From Deltaproteobacteria bacterium (GTDB lineage: Bacteria; Myxococcota_A; Polyangia; Haliangiales; Haliangiaceae): 47,326 bases of DNA. Within the stretch, counting starts at the first letter, position 1, and every line of letters begins with the position of its first letter. The notes beneath the pieces are model-generated. The model saw only the letters and a program-made list of their open reading frames with translations, was not told the origin of the DNA and did not search any database. Location of the stretch: positions 1-47,326 of the forward strand of contig JAFAOG010000526.1 in NCBI GenBank assembly GCA_019237945.1, given 5' to 3'. Below are positions 7,548 through 14,316 of this stretch, piece after piece. The translations under genes were made by a program, and so were the position numbers.

Positions 7548-9685
7548 TGCGCGTCGTCGTCACGAACCGGCGCGACGGCGGCTGGTGGTGGCGACTACCG
7601 GTCCTCGCGCTGATCTGGCTCGCGATCGCAGCGCCGATCGTGGCGGCGCTCGTCGTCGCATCGACGCTGCGGCGGTGGGCGCGCGATCTGCCCGACGTGC
7701 CGGATCTCGCGGCGTGGCGCGCGCAGGCGGCGCAGACGTCGCTGGTGCTCGCGGCGGATGGCAGCCACCTCGCGGAGCTGCCGTTTCGCGACGGCGCCGT
7801 CGTCGGGCATCGCACGCTGGTGCCGCTCGATGCGTTGCCGCCGCAGCTCGTCGAGGCGGTGCTCGCGGCGGAGGATGTGCGGTTCTTCCAGCATCGCGGC
7901 GTCGACTATCCGGCGATCGTGCGCGCGGCGTGGATGAACTATCAGGCGGGGCGCGTCGTCGAGGGCGCGTCGACGATCACGCAGCAGGTCGCGCGCAATC
8001 TGTTGCCGGCGGAGATCGGAACCGAGCGCAGCGTGCGGCGCAAGGTCCGCGAGGCGCTGCTCGCGCGGATGATCGAGAAGCGGTGGAGCAAGCGCGAGGT
8101 GCTCGAGGTCTACATGGACTTCGTGTTCCTCGGCGAGGGCGCGTACGGTATGCAGGCGGCCGCGCGCGCGTACTTCGATCGCGATGTCGGTGCGCTCGAT
8201 CTCGCGCAATCGGCGCTGCTCGCGGGGTTGATCCAGTCGCCGGGGCGGCTCGATCCGTTTCACCATCCCGAGACCGCGAAGGCGCGCCGCGACGAGGTGC
8301 TCGCCCGCATGACGCGCGCGAAGCTGATCGACGAGCCGACGCGCGCGAAGGCAGCGGCCGAGCCGATCGTGCTGCACCGGCCGCACGCGAGCTATGGCAC
8401 GCGCGTGCCCTGGTACACCGAGCAGGTGCGCCAGCTCGTCGCCGGTGCGTTTCCGGAGGACTTCGCGCGCGGCGGGCTCGTGATCGAGACGGCGGCGCTG
8501 CCGGCGCTCGGCACGCAGCTCGAGCACGACGCGGTGGCGCACGCGAAGGCCTGGAACGGCGCGCAGGTCGGTGCGCTCGTGTGGGATCACACGACGGGAT
8601 ATGTCGAGGCGCTCGTCGGCGGCACGCAGTGGGGCCACGACAAGTTCGATCGGATGGTGCTGTCGTGTCGCCAGCCCGGCTCCGCGTTCAAGCCGCTCGT
8701 CTACGGAGCCGCGCTCGATGCGGGCGCGATCACGCCGGGCACCGCGCTGCGCGACGCGCCGATCAGCGAGTACGACGAGGTGACGAATGTCCACTGGAAG
8801 CCGAAATCCGGCGGTCACTTTCGCGGTGTCGTGCTCGCGCAGGATGCGTTCGCGGCGTCGCTCAACGCGCCGGCGATCGACGTGTTCGACCGCGTCGGGG
8901 CGCCGGCGGTCGTCGCGCTCGCGAAGAAGCTCGGCATCACGTCGCCGCTCGCGCCCGTCAGGCCGCTGGCGCTCGGCGCGAGCTGCGTGCGTCCGATCGA
9001 GCTGGCGCGCGTGTTCGCGATCGTCGCGCGGCGCGGCTGGAGCATCTCGCCGCGGCTCGCGGTGCGCGTGCGGCGCGGTGATGACGTGCTGTTCGACGGC
9101 AGTGTCCCCGAGGATCCGGCGCTCGATGCGGCGCATCGCTTCGATCGAATCGTCGCGCTCACCGGCGCGGACCCCTCGGAGCGCGTCTCCGCCGACGGCG
9201 GCCAGCTCCTCGACGAGCGCACCGCGTTTCAGCTGCAGGACATGATGGCAGCCGTTGTCGATCGCGGCACCGCCGCCGCCGCCGGCACGCTCGGCCGTCC
9301 CGCCGCCGGCAAGACCGGCACGACGAACGACAACACCGACGCGTGGTTCATCGGCTTCACCGGCCGTGCGCTCGCCGCCGTGTGGATCGGCTTCGACGAT
9401 CCGAGCACGAAGCTCGGTGCGCAGGGCGATGGCGCGCACGCGGCGCTGCCGCTGTGGATGAAGGCGATGCGCGCGGCGGAAGGCGATCGTCCGAAGGTCG
9501 CGGTGCCGGGTGCGGCGCCCGCGGGCATGGAGCGCGCGTCGATCGATCGCGAGACGGGTTTGCTCTCCGCGCCTGGAGCGCCGGGCCTCTCGCTGTGGTT
9601 CCGCGCGGGCACCGCACCGACCGAAGTTTCCGGACAGCCGGGCACGTCTCCAACGGACTTCGGCGCAGCGACGCGGCAGTTCTGA
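7547..9685 (+). CDS. Class A penicillin-binding protein (transglycosylase/transpeptidase)
   Basis: This bifunctional peptidoglycan synthase has 712 residues. A TM anchor at about 17-40 is followed by a GT51 domain with catalytic Glu in AEDVRFFQHRGVD (E109), GASTITQQVARNLL and EKRWSKREVLEVYMDFVFLG. The transpeptidase domain has the SxxK motif in GSAFKPL (S379, K382), SLN (438-440) as SxN, and KTGTT at 589-593. All active-site motifs are intact. It polymerises and cross-links glycan strands on the periplasmic face of the inner membrane. Size and motif spacing fit PBP1A (MrcA/PonA) type enzymes without the long OB insert, and a PBP1C assignment is not excluded. The ATG overlaps the upstream stop by one base, and an adjacent GTG at 7544 is an alternative start. 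Confidence 0.95.
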   Translation: MRVVVTNRRDGGWWWRLPVLALIWLAIAAPIVAALVVASTLRRWARDLPDVPDLAAWRAQAAQTSLVLAADGSHLAELPFRDGAVVGHRTLVPLDALPPQLVEAVLAAEDVRFFQHRGVDYPAIVRAAWMNYQAGRVVEGASTITQQVARNLLPAEIGTERSVRRKVREALLARMIEKRWSKREVLEVYMDFVFLGEGAYGMQAAARAYFDRDVGALDLAQSALLAGLIQSPGRLDPFHHPETAKARRDEVLARMTRAKLIDEPTRAKAAAEPIVLHRPHASYGTRVPWYTEQVRQLVAGAFPEDFARGGLVIETAALPALGTQLEHDAVAHAKAWNGAQVGALVWDHTTGYVEALVGGTQWGHDKFDRMVLSCRQPGSAFKPLVYGAALDAGAITPGTALRDAPISEYDEVTNVHWKPKSGGHFRGVVLAQDAFAASLNAPAIDVFDRVGAPAVVALAKKLGITSPLAPVRPLALGASCVRPIELARVFAIVARRGWSISPRLAVRVRRGDDVLFDGSVPEDPALDAAHRFDRIVALTGADPSERVSADGGQLLDERTAFQLQDMMAAVVDRGTAAAAGTLGRPAAGKTGTTNDNTDAWFIGFTGRALAAVWIGFDDPSTKLGAQGDGAHAALPLWMKAMRAAEGDRPKVAVPGAAPAGMERASIDRETGLLSAPGAPGLSLWFRAGTAPTEVSGQPGTSPTDFGAATRQF

Positions 9686-9774
9686 CATCGCCGCCATGCC
9701 CCGTTCCGGACGCTGGTCGGCATCGTTTGGCACCTACATCGAGATCGCGCGGCTGCGTCGTCAAACTCGCAACC

Positions 9775-10323
9775 ATGACGAAACTTCCTTTGCTGTGTCT
9801 CGTCGCTGCGTGCGGTTCGGATCCGGTCAACTACTCGGCGCCGGTCGGCATCGAGCTCAAGGCGAAGTCCGGTGATGCATCCGCGAGCTCGATCACCGAA
9901 CAGAAGGACATCACGACCGAGAGCGGCAACCCGTACGGCGCGTTCACGAACGCCGCGACCCAGAAGCTCGGAGGCAAGGCGCCGTCTTCGATCGGTCTCG
10001 ATCAGCTCACGCTGACGCTCGGCGGCCAGTCCAGCGGCGTCAACGCGCTCGAACAGGTGGTCACCGTCGACGTCGACGTCGCGTTTGTCGTGAACAACTC
10101 GAACAACAGGTACGACGCGGGGCACGTCACCTCACCGACCGGCGTCGGGCCGGTCGACATGTCGACCATCTTCGACTGGTCGAAGGTCGCGGCTGCGGAT
10201 CGCACCGAGATGCTCGGAGGCAGCTTCAAGGTCGTGCTGCGCGCGCCGGCGGCTACGAGTTTCGCGGCTGGAAATGCCGAAGCCAGCCTTCAGGTGACCT
10301 TCACGTTTGCTGCGTTCCAGTAG
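9775..10323 (+). CDS. Small lipoprotein of unknown function
   Basis: The 182-residue protein begins with a lipoprotein signal peptide, MTKLPLLCLVAAC, with the lipidated Cys at 13 followed by Gly-Ser. The mature part is predicted to be beta-rich (many alternating Val/Thr strands such as VVTVDVDVAFVVNN and ASLQVTFTFAAF). I recognise no family. The open frame continues upstream into the penicillin-binding protein gene, but the lipobox sets the start at 9775. It is preceded by 89 bp without a clear promoter and followed 39 bp later by the tat genes. Confidence 0.8.
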   Translation: MTKLPLLCLVAACGSDPVNYSAPVGIELKAKSGDASASSITEQKDITTESGNPYGAFTNAATQKLGGKAPSSIGLDQLTLTLGGQSSGVNALEQVVTVDVDVAFVVNNSNNRYDAGHVTSPTGVGPVDMSTIFDWSKVAAADRTEMLGGSFKVVLRAPAATSFAAGNAEASLQVTFTFAAFQ

Positions 10324-10350
10324 CGGGCCTCACACCCCCGGATCGGGTGC

Positions 10351-10356
10351 TATGCT
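10351..10356 (+). promoter_or_regulatory. Extended -10 (TGcTATGCT) for tat operon
   Basis: TATGCT preceded by TGC forms an extended -10. It ends 6 nt before the ATG at 10363, which has no Shine-Dalgarno. This fits leaderless transcription of tatB-tatC. Confidence 0.55.
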
Positions 10357-10362
10357 GCCGAC

Positions 10363-10926
10363 ATGTTTGGCATGGGCGGCAGCGAGATCCTCGTGATCTT
10401 GATCGTCGCGCTCCTGTTTCTGGGGCCTGACAAGCTGCCCGATGCCGCCAAGACGATCTCAAAGGGGATCCGCGACCTGAAGAAGCAGACGCGGGTGCTC
10501 CAGGAGACGATCGAGAACGACGAGCACATCGGCGGGGCGATCCGCGACCTCAAGAGCGCGCTCAACGGCGAGCCGGAGCCGCGGCCGGTCGTGCGCAAGC
10601 CGGCCACCCCCGCGAAGCTGCCCGACGGCGCCGTCGAGAATCAGATCCTGCCGCCGACCGAGGCTGCCGCGGAGTCGCCCGGTGGCGCGTTGCCGGCCGC
10701 GGAGTCTCCCGCTGCGGCGCCGCCCGCGTCTGCTCCGGCCGCACCGATCGCCGGCGCTCCCGAGCCCGCGGCAAGCGCGCCCGACGTCGCGGCCGAGCCG
10801 CCTGCGAAGCCGCCGATCACGCTGCCGGTCGCAGCGGGCGAGGGTGCGAAGGCTGTCGATGACGAGACGGCGCAGGAGCTCGCGAAGCTGATCAAGCCTG
10901 CTGCCGGGACGGTCGCGAAGTCGTAG
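10363..10926 (+). CDS. tatB: Sec-independent translocase protein TatB/TatA type
   Basis: The protein of 187 residues starts with MFGMGGSEILVILIVALLFL, a short N-terminal membrane helix. The hinge is GPDKLPDAAK and an amphipathic helix follows (ISKGIRDLKKQTRVLQETI), the standard TatA/B layout. A Glu near position 8 (GGSEIL) and the long Ala/Pro-rich C-terminal tail (about residues 70-187) favour the TatB role, the partner of TatC in the receptor complex for folded twin-arginine substrates. TatA-like function cannot be excluded because no second tatA/B gene is in the window. The tatC start follows 3 bp after the stop, so the two form an operon. Confidence 0.88.
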   Translation: MFGMGGSEILVILIVALLFLGPDKLPDAAKTISKGIRDLKKQTRVLQETIENDEHIGGAIRDLKSALNGEPEPRPVVRKPATPAKLPDGAVENQILPPTEAAAESPGGALPAAESPAAAPPASAPAAPIAGAPEPAASAPDVAAEPPAKPPITLPVAAGEGAKAVDDETAQELAKLIKPAAGTVAKS

Positions 10927-10929
10927 CTC

Positions 10930-11784
10930 ATGGCGAAGGAGAGCGTCGATCGCGAGACCGAGCTCGAAGCCGGTCGCATGCCGTTCCTGCAGCACCTGGC
11001 GGAGCTGCGAGACCGCGTGCGCAATGCGGCGATCGCGTTCGTTCTCGCGTTCCTCGTCTGCTGGTACTTCTCGAAAGAGATCCTGGCGTGGCTCGAGAAG
11101 CCGCTGCTCGACATCTGGAACCAGCACTGCGACGTCGCCGAGCAGGTGACCTGCCTCGGCCACGGGCTCGTCAAGGCGGGCACGAGCTGGGGCCCACCCA
11201 AGCTGATCTACACGGGCCTGACCCAGCCGTTCTGCGTCGACATGAGCGTCGGCATGTGGGCCGGCATCTTCGTCGCGTCGCCGATGATCTTCTATCAGCT
11301 GTGGCAGTTCATCGCGCCCGGCCTCTACAAGAAGGAGCGGCGCATCGGCGTCACGTTCGCCGTCGTCAGCGCGATCTTCTTCGTGTGCGGCGCGCTCTTC
11401 TGCTTCTACTTCGCGCTGCCCAAGCTCTACGACTTCCTGCTCTCGTACAACTCGCGCACGCTGCTGTCGCTGCCCAATCTCCAGGAGTATCTCGACCTGA
11501 CGCGCGACATGATGCTCGCGTTCGGCGCGATCTTCGAGCTGCCGCTGCTCATCTACTTCCTCGCGATGATCGGCGTCGTCACGCACCGCTCGCTGTGGAA
11601 GTTCAGCCGGTGGTTCATCGTGCTCGCGTTCATCATCGGCGCGGTCCTGACGCCCGGCCCCGATGTCGTGTCGCAGTTCATGATGGCGACGCCGATGATC
11701 GTCCTCTACAACATCTCGATCCTGTTCGCGTGGCGCGTCACCGTGAAGCGCGAGCGCAAACAGAAAGAGATGGAGCAGAGCTAG
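10930..11784 (+). CDS. tatC: Twin-arginine translocase subunit TatC
   Basis: TatC is the polytopic inner-membrane receptor for twin-arginine signal peptides. The 284 residues show the conserved N-terminal cytoplasmic motif FLQHLAELRDRV, six hydrophobic segments, and the family region YQLWQFIAPGLYKKERR, with FAFGAIFELPLLIYFL-like TM4 (FGAIFELPLLIYFLAMIG) and TPGPDVVSQFMMATPMIVLY near the end. The first periplasmic loop is longer than in E. coli and contains three Cys (NQHCDVAEQVTCLGHG and later PFCVDMS). The SDR protein at 44611 in this window carries a twin-arginine signal and is a possible substrate. The TAG stop shares the palindrome CTAG with the convergent gene's stop. Confidence 0.97.
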   Translation: MAKESVDRETELEAGRMPFLQHLAELRDRVRNAAIAFVLAFLVCWYFSKEILAWLEKPLLDIWNQHCDVAEQVTCLGHGLVKAGTSWGPPKLIYTGLTQPFCVDMSVGMWAGIFVASPMIFYQLWQFIAPGLYKKERRIGVTFAVVSAIFFVCGALFCFYFALPKLYDFLLSYNSRTLLSLPNLQEYLDLTRDMMLAFGAIFELPLLIYFLAMIGVVTHRSLWKFSRWFIVLAFIIGAVLTPGPDVVSQFMMATPMIVLYNISILFAWRVTVKRERKQKEMEQS

Positions 11785-12959
11785 AGGTCGTCCCAGGGCA
11801 CGCGACGGAACCAGCCGTATGCGAGGCCGCCGCCGACGAGCGCCCAGATCACGAGCGCGATGACGGCGATGTTGCGACGCTCGTCGCGCTTGCGCTCGAG
11901 GAAGTCGGAACGCGTCTTGTCGAGCGCGGAGTACGCCTCGGGCGAGTCAGCCGCGATCTGGATCGACTGCAGCTTCTGATCGATCTCGGCGTACGCCGCC
12001 TTCTCGCGCGAGCTCGCGTAGAGGTGCGCGGGCAAAAAGCCGAGCAGCACGGCGAGCAGCGCGCCGGCGATCATGCGGACCTTCTCGTCGGCGAGCGGGC
12101 CGAGCTTGCTCTTCACCGACGTGACCGGCGCCTGGGCGGCGATGTTCGGCTGGCTCGCGCGCGTCGGCGGCACGACCGGAGCGGCGGCGGGCGGCGTCGT
12201 CGTGCGCTTGCGATCGAACTTCTTGTCTTCCTCGGCGAGGTCGACCTTGAAGTTGTCGCTCTCCGCATCGGGCGGCGCGAACATGTCGACCGGCTCGTCC
12301 TTCGGCTTCGCCTTCTTCGTCGGGCCGCCCGCGTCCTTTGCCGGCGGCGGAGCGAACATCGGCTCGGGCGACTTCTCGATCGCCGCCTCCTCCGCGTCGG
12401 TGCCGTCGACGGAGCCGAGCGAGAACGTCGCGTCTTCGCGCTCGAGCGCGCCGAGGCCAGAGTGCGCCGCCTCGCCGAATCCCGCCGCGAGACCGCTCGT
12501 GTAGGCACCTGCGACGGGCGGCGGCGTCGACGGGCGCGGCATGCTCGCGAGCGCGCTCGGTGGTGCCGACGGCCGCGACGGTGGCTGGTCGCCGAGGATC
12601 GAGCCCGACGGCCGCGGCGGCGGCTGCGCAGCGGCGGGCGGCGTCGTGGGGCGCGCGACCGGCAGGCCCGCGGGCGGCGTGGCCGGGCGTACCGGCAGCG
12701 GCGTGGCGCGCGACGGCGACGTCTCCGCGTCTTCGACCGAGCAGCATGCGCCGAGTCGTTCGAGGTCGCGTACGTACGTGTCGGCCGTCGCGCGGTCGAC
12801 GTTGCCCTTGACGCGAAAGCGACCGGCATCGAGACGCTTCTCGAGCTCCTCGACGGGCAGGCCGTAGTGCTTCGCGATCGCCTCGGCGAGGCGCGCCGTG
12901 CCGCCCGGAGATCGGTCCACTGCCCCCTCGACGAACACGTGAAACATCACGGACATCAT
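11781..12959 (-). CDS. Pro-rich protein with two C-terminal membrane helices, unknown
   Basis: The 392-residue protein has three parts. Residues 1-75 form a compact alpha/beta module (FHVFVEGAVDRSPGGTARLA, later DTYVRDLERLGACCSVEDA) whose last part looks like the helix-strand end of ribosomal L7/L12 C-terminal domains. Residues about 76-290 are Pro/Ala/Ser-rich and probably disordered. The C-terminus has two TM segments (VRMIAGALLAVLLGFLPAHL and NIAVIALVIWALVGGGLAYG) separated by a roughly 55-residue helical loop. This suggests an N-terminal cytoplasmic sensor tethered to the inner membrane, but I do not recognise the family. It converges on tatC, and their stop codons overlap by 4 bp. ATG at 12956 is an equally possible start. 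Confidence 0.75.
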   Translation of the reverse strand: MMSVMFHVFVEGAVDRSPGGTARLAEAIAKHYGLPVEELEKRLDAGRFRVKGNVDRATADTYVRDLERLGACCSVEDAETSPSRATPLPVRPATPPAGLPVARPTTPPAAAQPPPRPSGSILGDQPPSRPSAPPSALASMPRPSTPPPVAGAYTSGLAAGFGEAAHSGLGALEREDATFSLGSVDGTDAEEAAIEKSPEPMFAPPPAKDAGGPTKKAKPKDEPVDMFAPPDAESDNFKVDLAEEDKKFDRKRTTTPPAAAPVVPPTRASQPNIAAQAPVTSVKSKLGPLADEKVRMIAGALLAVLLGFLPAHLYASSREKAAYAEIDQKLQSIQIAADSPEAYSALDKTRSDFLERKRDERRNIAVIALVIWALVGGGLAYGWFRRVPWDDL

Positions 12960-13017
12960 CTCACAGGTGCAGATCCCTCCCCCGCCGGAAAACTTGCGAA
13001 CCGCGATCCGGTGCCCC

Positions 13018-13023
13018 TAGCCT
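13018..13023 (+). promoter_or_regulatory. Candidate promoter for 51-aa ORF
   Basis: TTGCGA (12994-12999) and TAGCCT (13018-13023) are spaced 18 nt apart. The second hexamer ends 5 nt before the ATG at 13029, matching the leaderless pattern seen elsewhere in the window. Confidence 0.4.
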
Positions 13024-13028
13024 CGATC

Positions 13029-13184
13029 ATGCACCTCGGCACCAAGCGCTTGAAGCTGGGAATCGGATGGTCGTCGCGTCGGCTGCGCCTCGGCGTCGCC
13101 AACAGCGGGACGCCGTCGTCCTGGATCGCGCCCGCGAAGCCCGACCCGACGGAGCGTAGCCAGAAGAACAAGAAGCGGCGGTAG
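13029..13184 (+). CDS. Possible 51-residue basic protein
   Basis: The short ORF encodes a Lys/Arg-rich peptide beginning MHLGTKRLKLGIGWSSRRLR and ending in NKKRR. No family is recognised and codon evidence is thin at this length. In its favour, a -35/-10-like pair sits directly upstream with the same hexamer-to-start spacing as other genes here, and the TAG stop lies immediately before the inverted-repeat element. Against it, the region is also open in other frames. Confidence 0.35.
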   Translation: MHLGTKRLKLGIGWSSRRLRLGVANSGTPSSWIAPAKPDPTERSQKNKKRR

Positions 13185-13186
13185 CG

Positions 13187-13348
13187 AACCCGCGAATCAC
13201 CTGCCACGCGCCGGTCTCGCCGCGGCAGCTTGCGCGATCGCTTCGTCGCCGCCGGCTCGCGTTCCGCCCGGGAGCGCTTCGAGGCGTCTCCTCGCGCTCG
13301 CACAAGCTGCTCGGCGATCCTCGGCTCGTGGCAGGTGATTCGCGGGTT
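13187..13348. mobile_element. MITE-like element, 162 bp with 22-bp perfect TIRs
   Basis: The arm at 13187-13208 is an exact reverse complement of 13327-13348 (22 of 22; arm begins AACCCGCGAATCACC). AGCG flanks both ends (13183-13186 and 13349-13352), as a 4-bp target duplication would. Further inside, parts of the arms still pair imperfectly (CAGCTTG at 13225-13231 region against CAAGCTG near 13303-13310), so the whole may fold back. It encodes no protein. It supplies part of the TAA stop of the minus-strand gene that follows. A convergent-gene terminator hairpin is the alternative, but the loop of about 118 nt and the flanking AGCG fit a small inverted-repeat transposon better. Confidence 0.6.
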
Positions 13349-14216
13349 AGCGCTCGGGCAGGTACACGTCGACGACGGCCCCGCGCGCACCATCACGGCG
13401 CACCAGCGCGCCGCGCTCGCCTTCGCAGTTTCCGCGAGCGGTGCAACGGACGTCGCGTGCGTGAGCGAGGGGAATCGCGACGACGAGATCGGCGAGCGGG
13501 GTGAGCTCGTCGGGCTCGCCGCGGCGATCGCCGTCGCGATCGGCCCACAGCACGAGCGAGGCGAACGCGGGGTCGTTCGCGTCGATGATACCGTCGCCGT
13601 TGGCGTCGAGCTGCGCGAGCGCTTCGTAGCCGTTGCGCGCGCCGGGGACGCCATCGCCGAACAGCTCGTCGCCGCGCGTGATCATGCCGTCGCCGTCGCG
13701 GTCGAGGGCGAGCCACGGCGTCTTCGCGGTCGGCCAGTCGCTGATCACCGGCTCGCCGCGAAACGCGAATGCGCGCGCGTCCTGGCGGAATGCGATCGCC
13801 TCTCCGTCGAACGCGACGACGAGCGGCGTGTTGCAGCCGCGCCGCGGACCGAGCTCCTGCGTGCAGTGGCGCTCGAAGTCGCGGCCGAGCAGCGGCGCGA
13901 CGGCGTCGTAGCGCGCGTCCTCCTCCGCCGTCGTCACGCGCAAGCCCCGGCCGTGCGGGCCCCAGCACGGGTCGTTGCGCTCGGCGCGGCAGACCCACTC
14001 GACGCCTTGCTGCTCGCGCGCGGTCAGCCGGTGAAACCACGCCGCGCCCGGCGGCAGCGGCGGCGGATGCTCGACGCGCGAGCGCTGCGCTTCGATGACC
14101 TCGGGCACGAGCGGCTCGGCCTCGAGCGTCGGCAGCGGCGCCTCGGTCGGCGGCTCCTGGCCGGCGCGCTCGCAGGCGGCCGCGATCAGCAACGACAGCA
14201 GCAGATGGACCCGCAT
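13347..14216 (-). CDS. Lipoprotein with EF-hand/dockerin-like calcium loops
   Basis: The 289-residue protein starts with a lipoprotein signal, MRVHLLLSLLIAAAC (Cys15). The C-terminal half has calcium-binding loops of the DxDxDG type: DRDGDGMITRGDEL, LDANGDGIIDANDP and DRDGDRRGEPDEL, as in EF-hand/dockerin-like repeats. Four Cys in the middle part may form disulfides. A surface calcium-binding role is likely, but the partner is unknown. A TTG start at 14228 would add four residues; the ATG at 14216 fits the signal better. The TAA stop consists of two bases of the inverted-repeat element and one base of the flanking AGCG. Deleting the element in silico would leave the frame open for roughly 78 further codons, so the C-terminus may have been set by the insertion. 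Confidence 0.8.
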   Translation of the reverse strand: MRVHLLLSLLIAAACERAGQEPPTEAPLPTLEAEPLVPEVIEAQRSRVEHPPPLPPGAAWFHRLTAREQQGVEWVCRAERNDPCWGPHGRGLRVTTAEEDARYDAVAPLLGRDFERHCTQELGPRRGCNTPLVVAFDGEAIAFRQDARAFAFRGEPVISDWPTAKTPWLALDRDGDGMITRGDELFGDGVPGARNGYEALAQLDANGDGIIDANDPAFASLVLWADRDGDRRGEPDELTPLADLVVAIPLAHARDVRCTARGNCEGERGALVRRDGARGAVVDVYLPER

Positions 14217-14316
14217 CTGCGAATCCAACGCACAGCGCGCGGCCGCGATCTACGCGCGCGCCAGCCCGGATCGCGCCGCATGAATCTGCGCGCGGCGACC
14301 CAAGGATCGCGGGTCG

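Noticed and set aside
9775..10323. A frame fusion between the PBP region and the lipoprotein (326 codons open)
   Set aside because: The lipobox at 9775 and the PBP reading frame up to 9685 show two separate genes.
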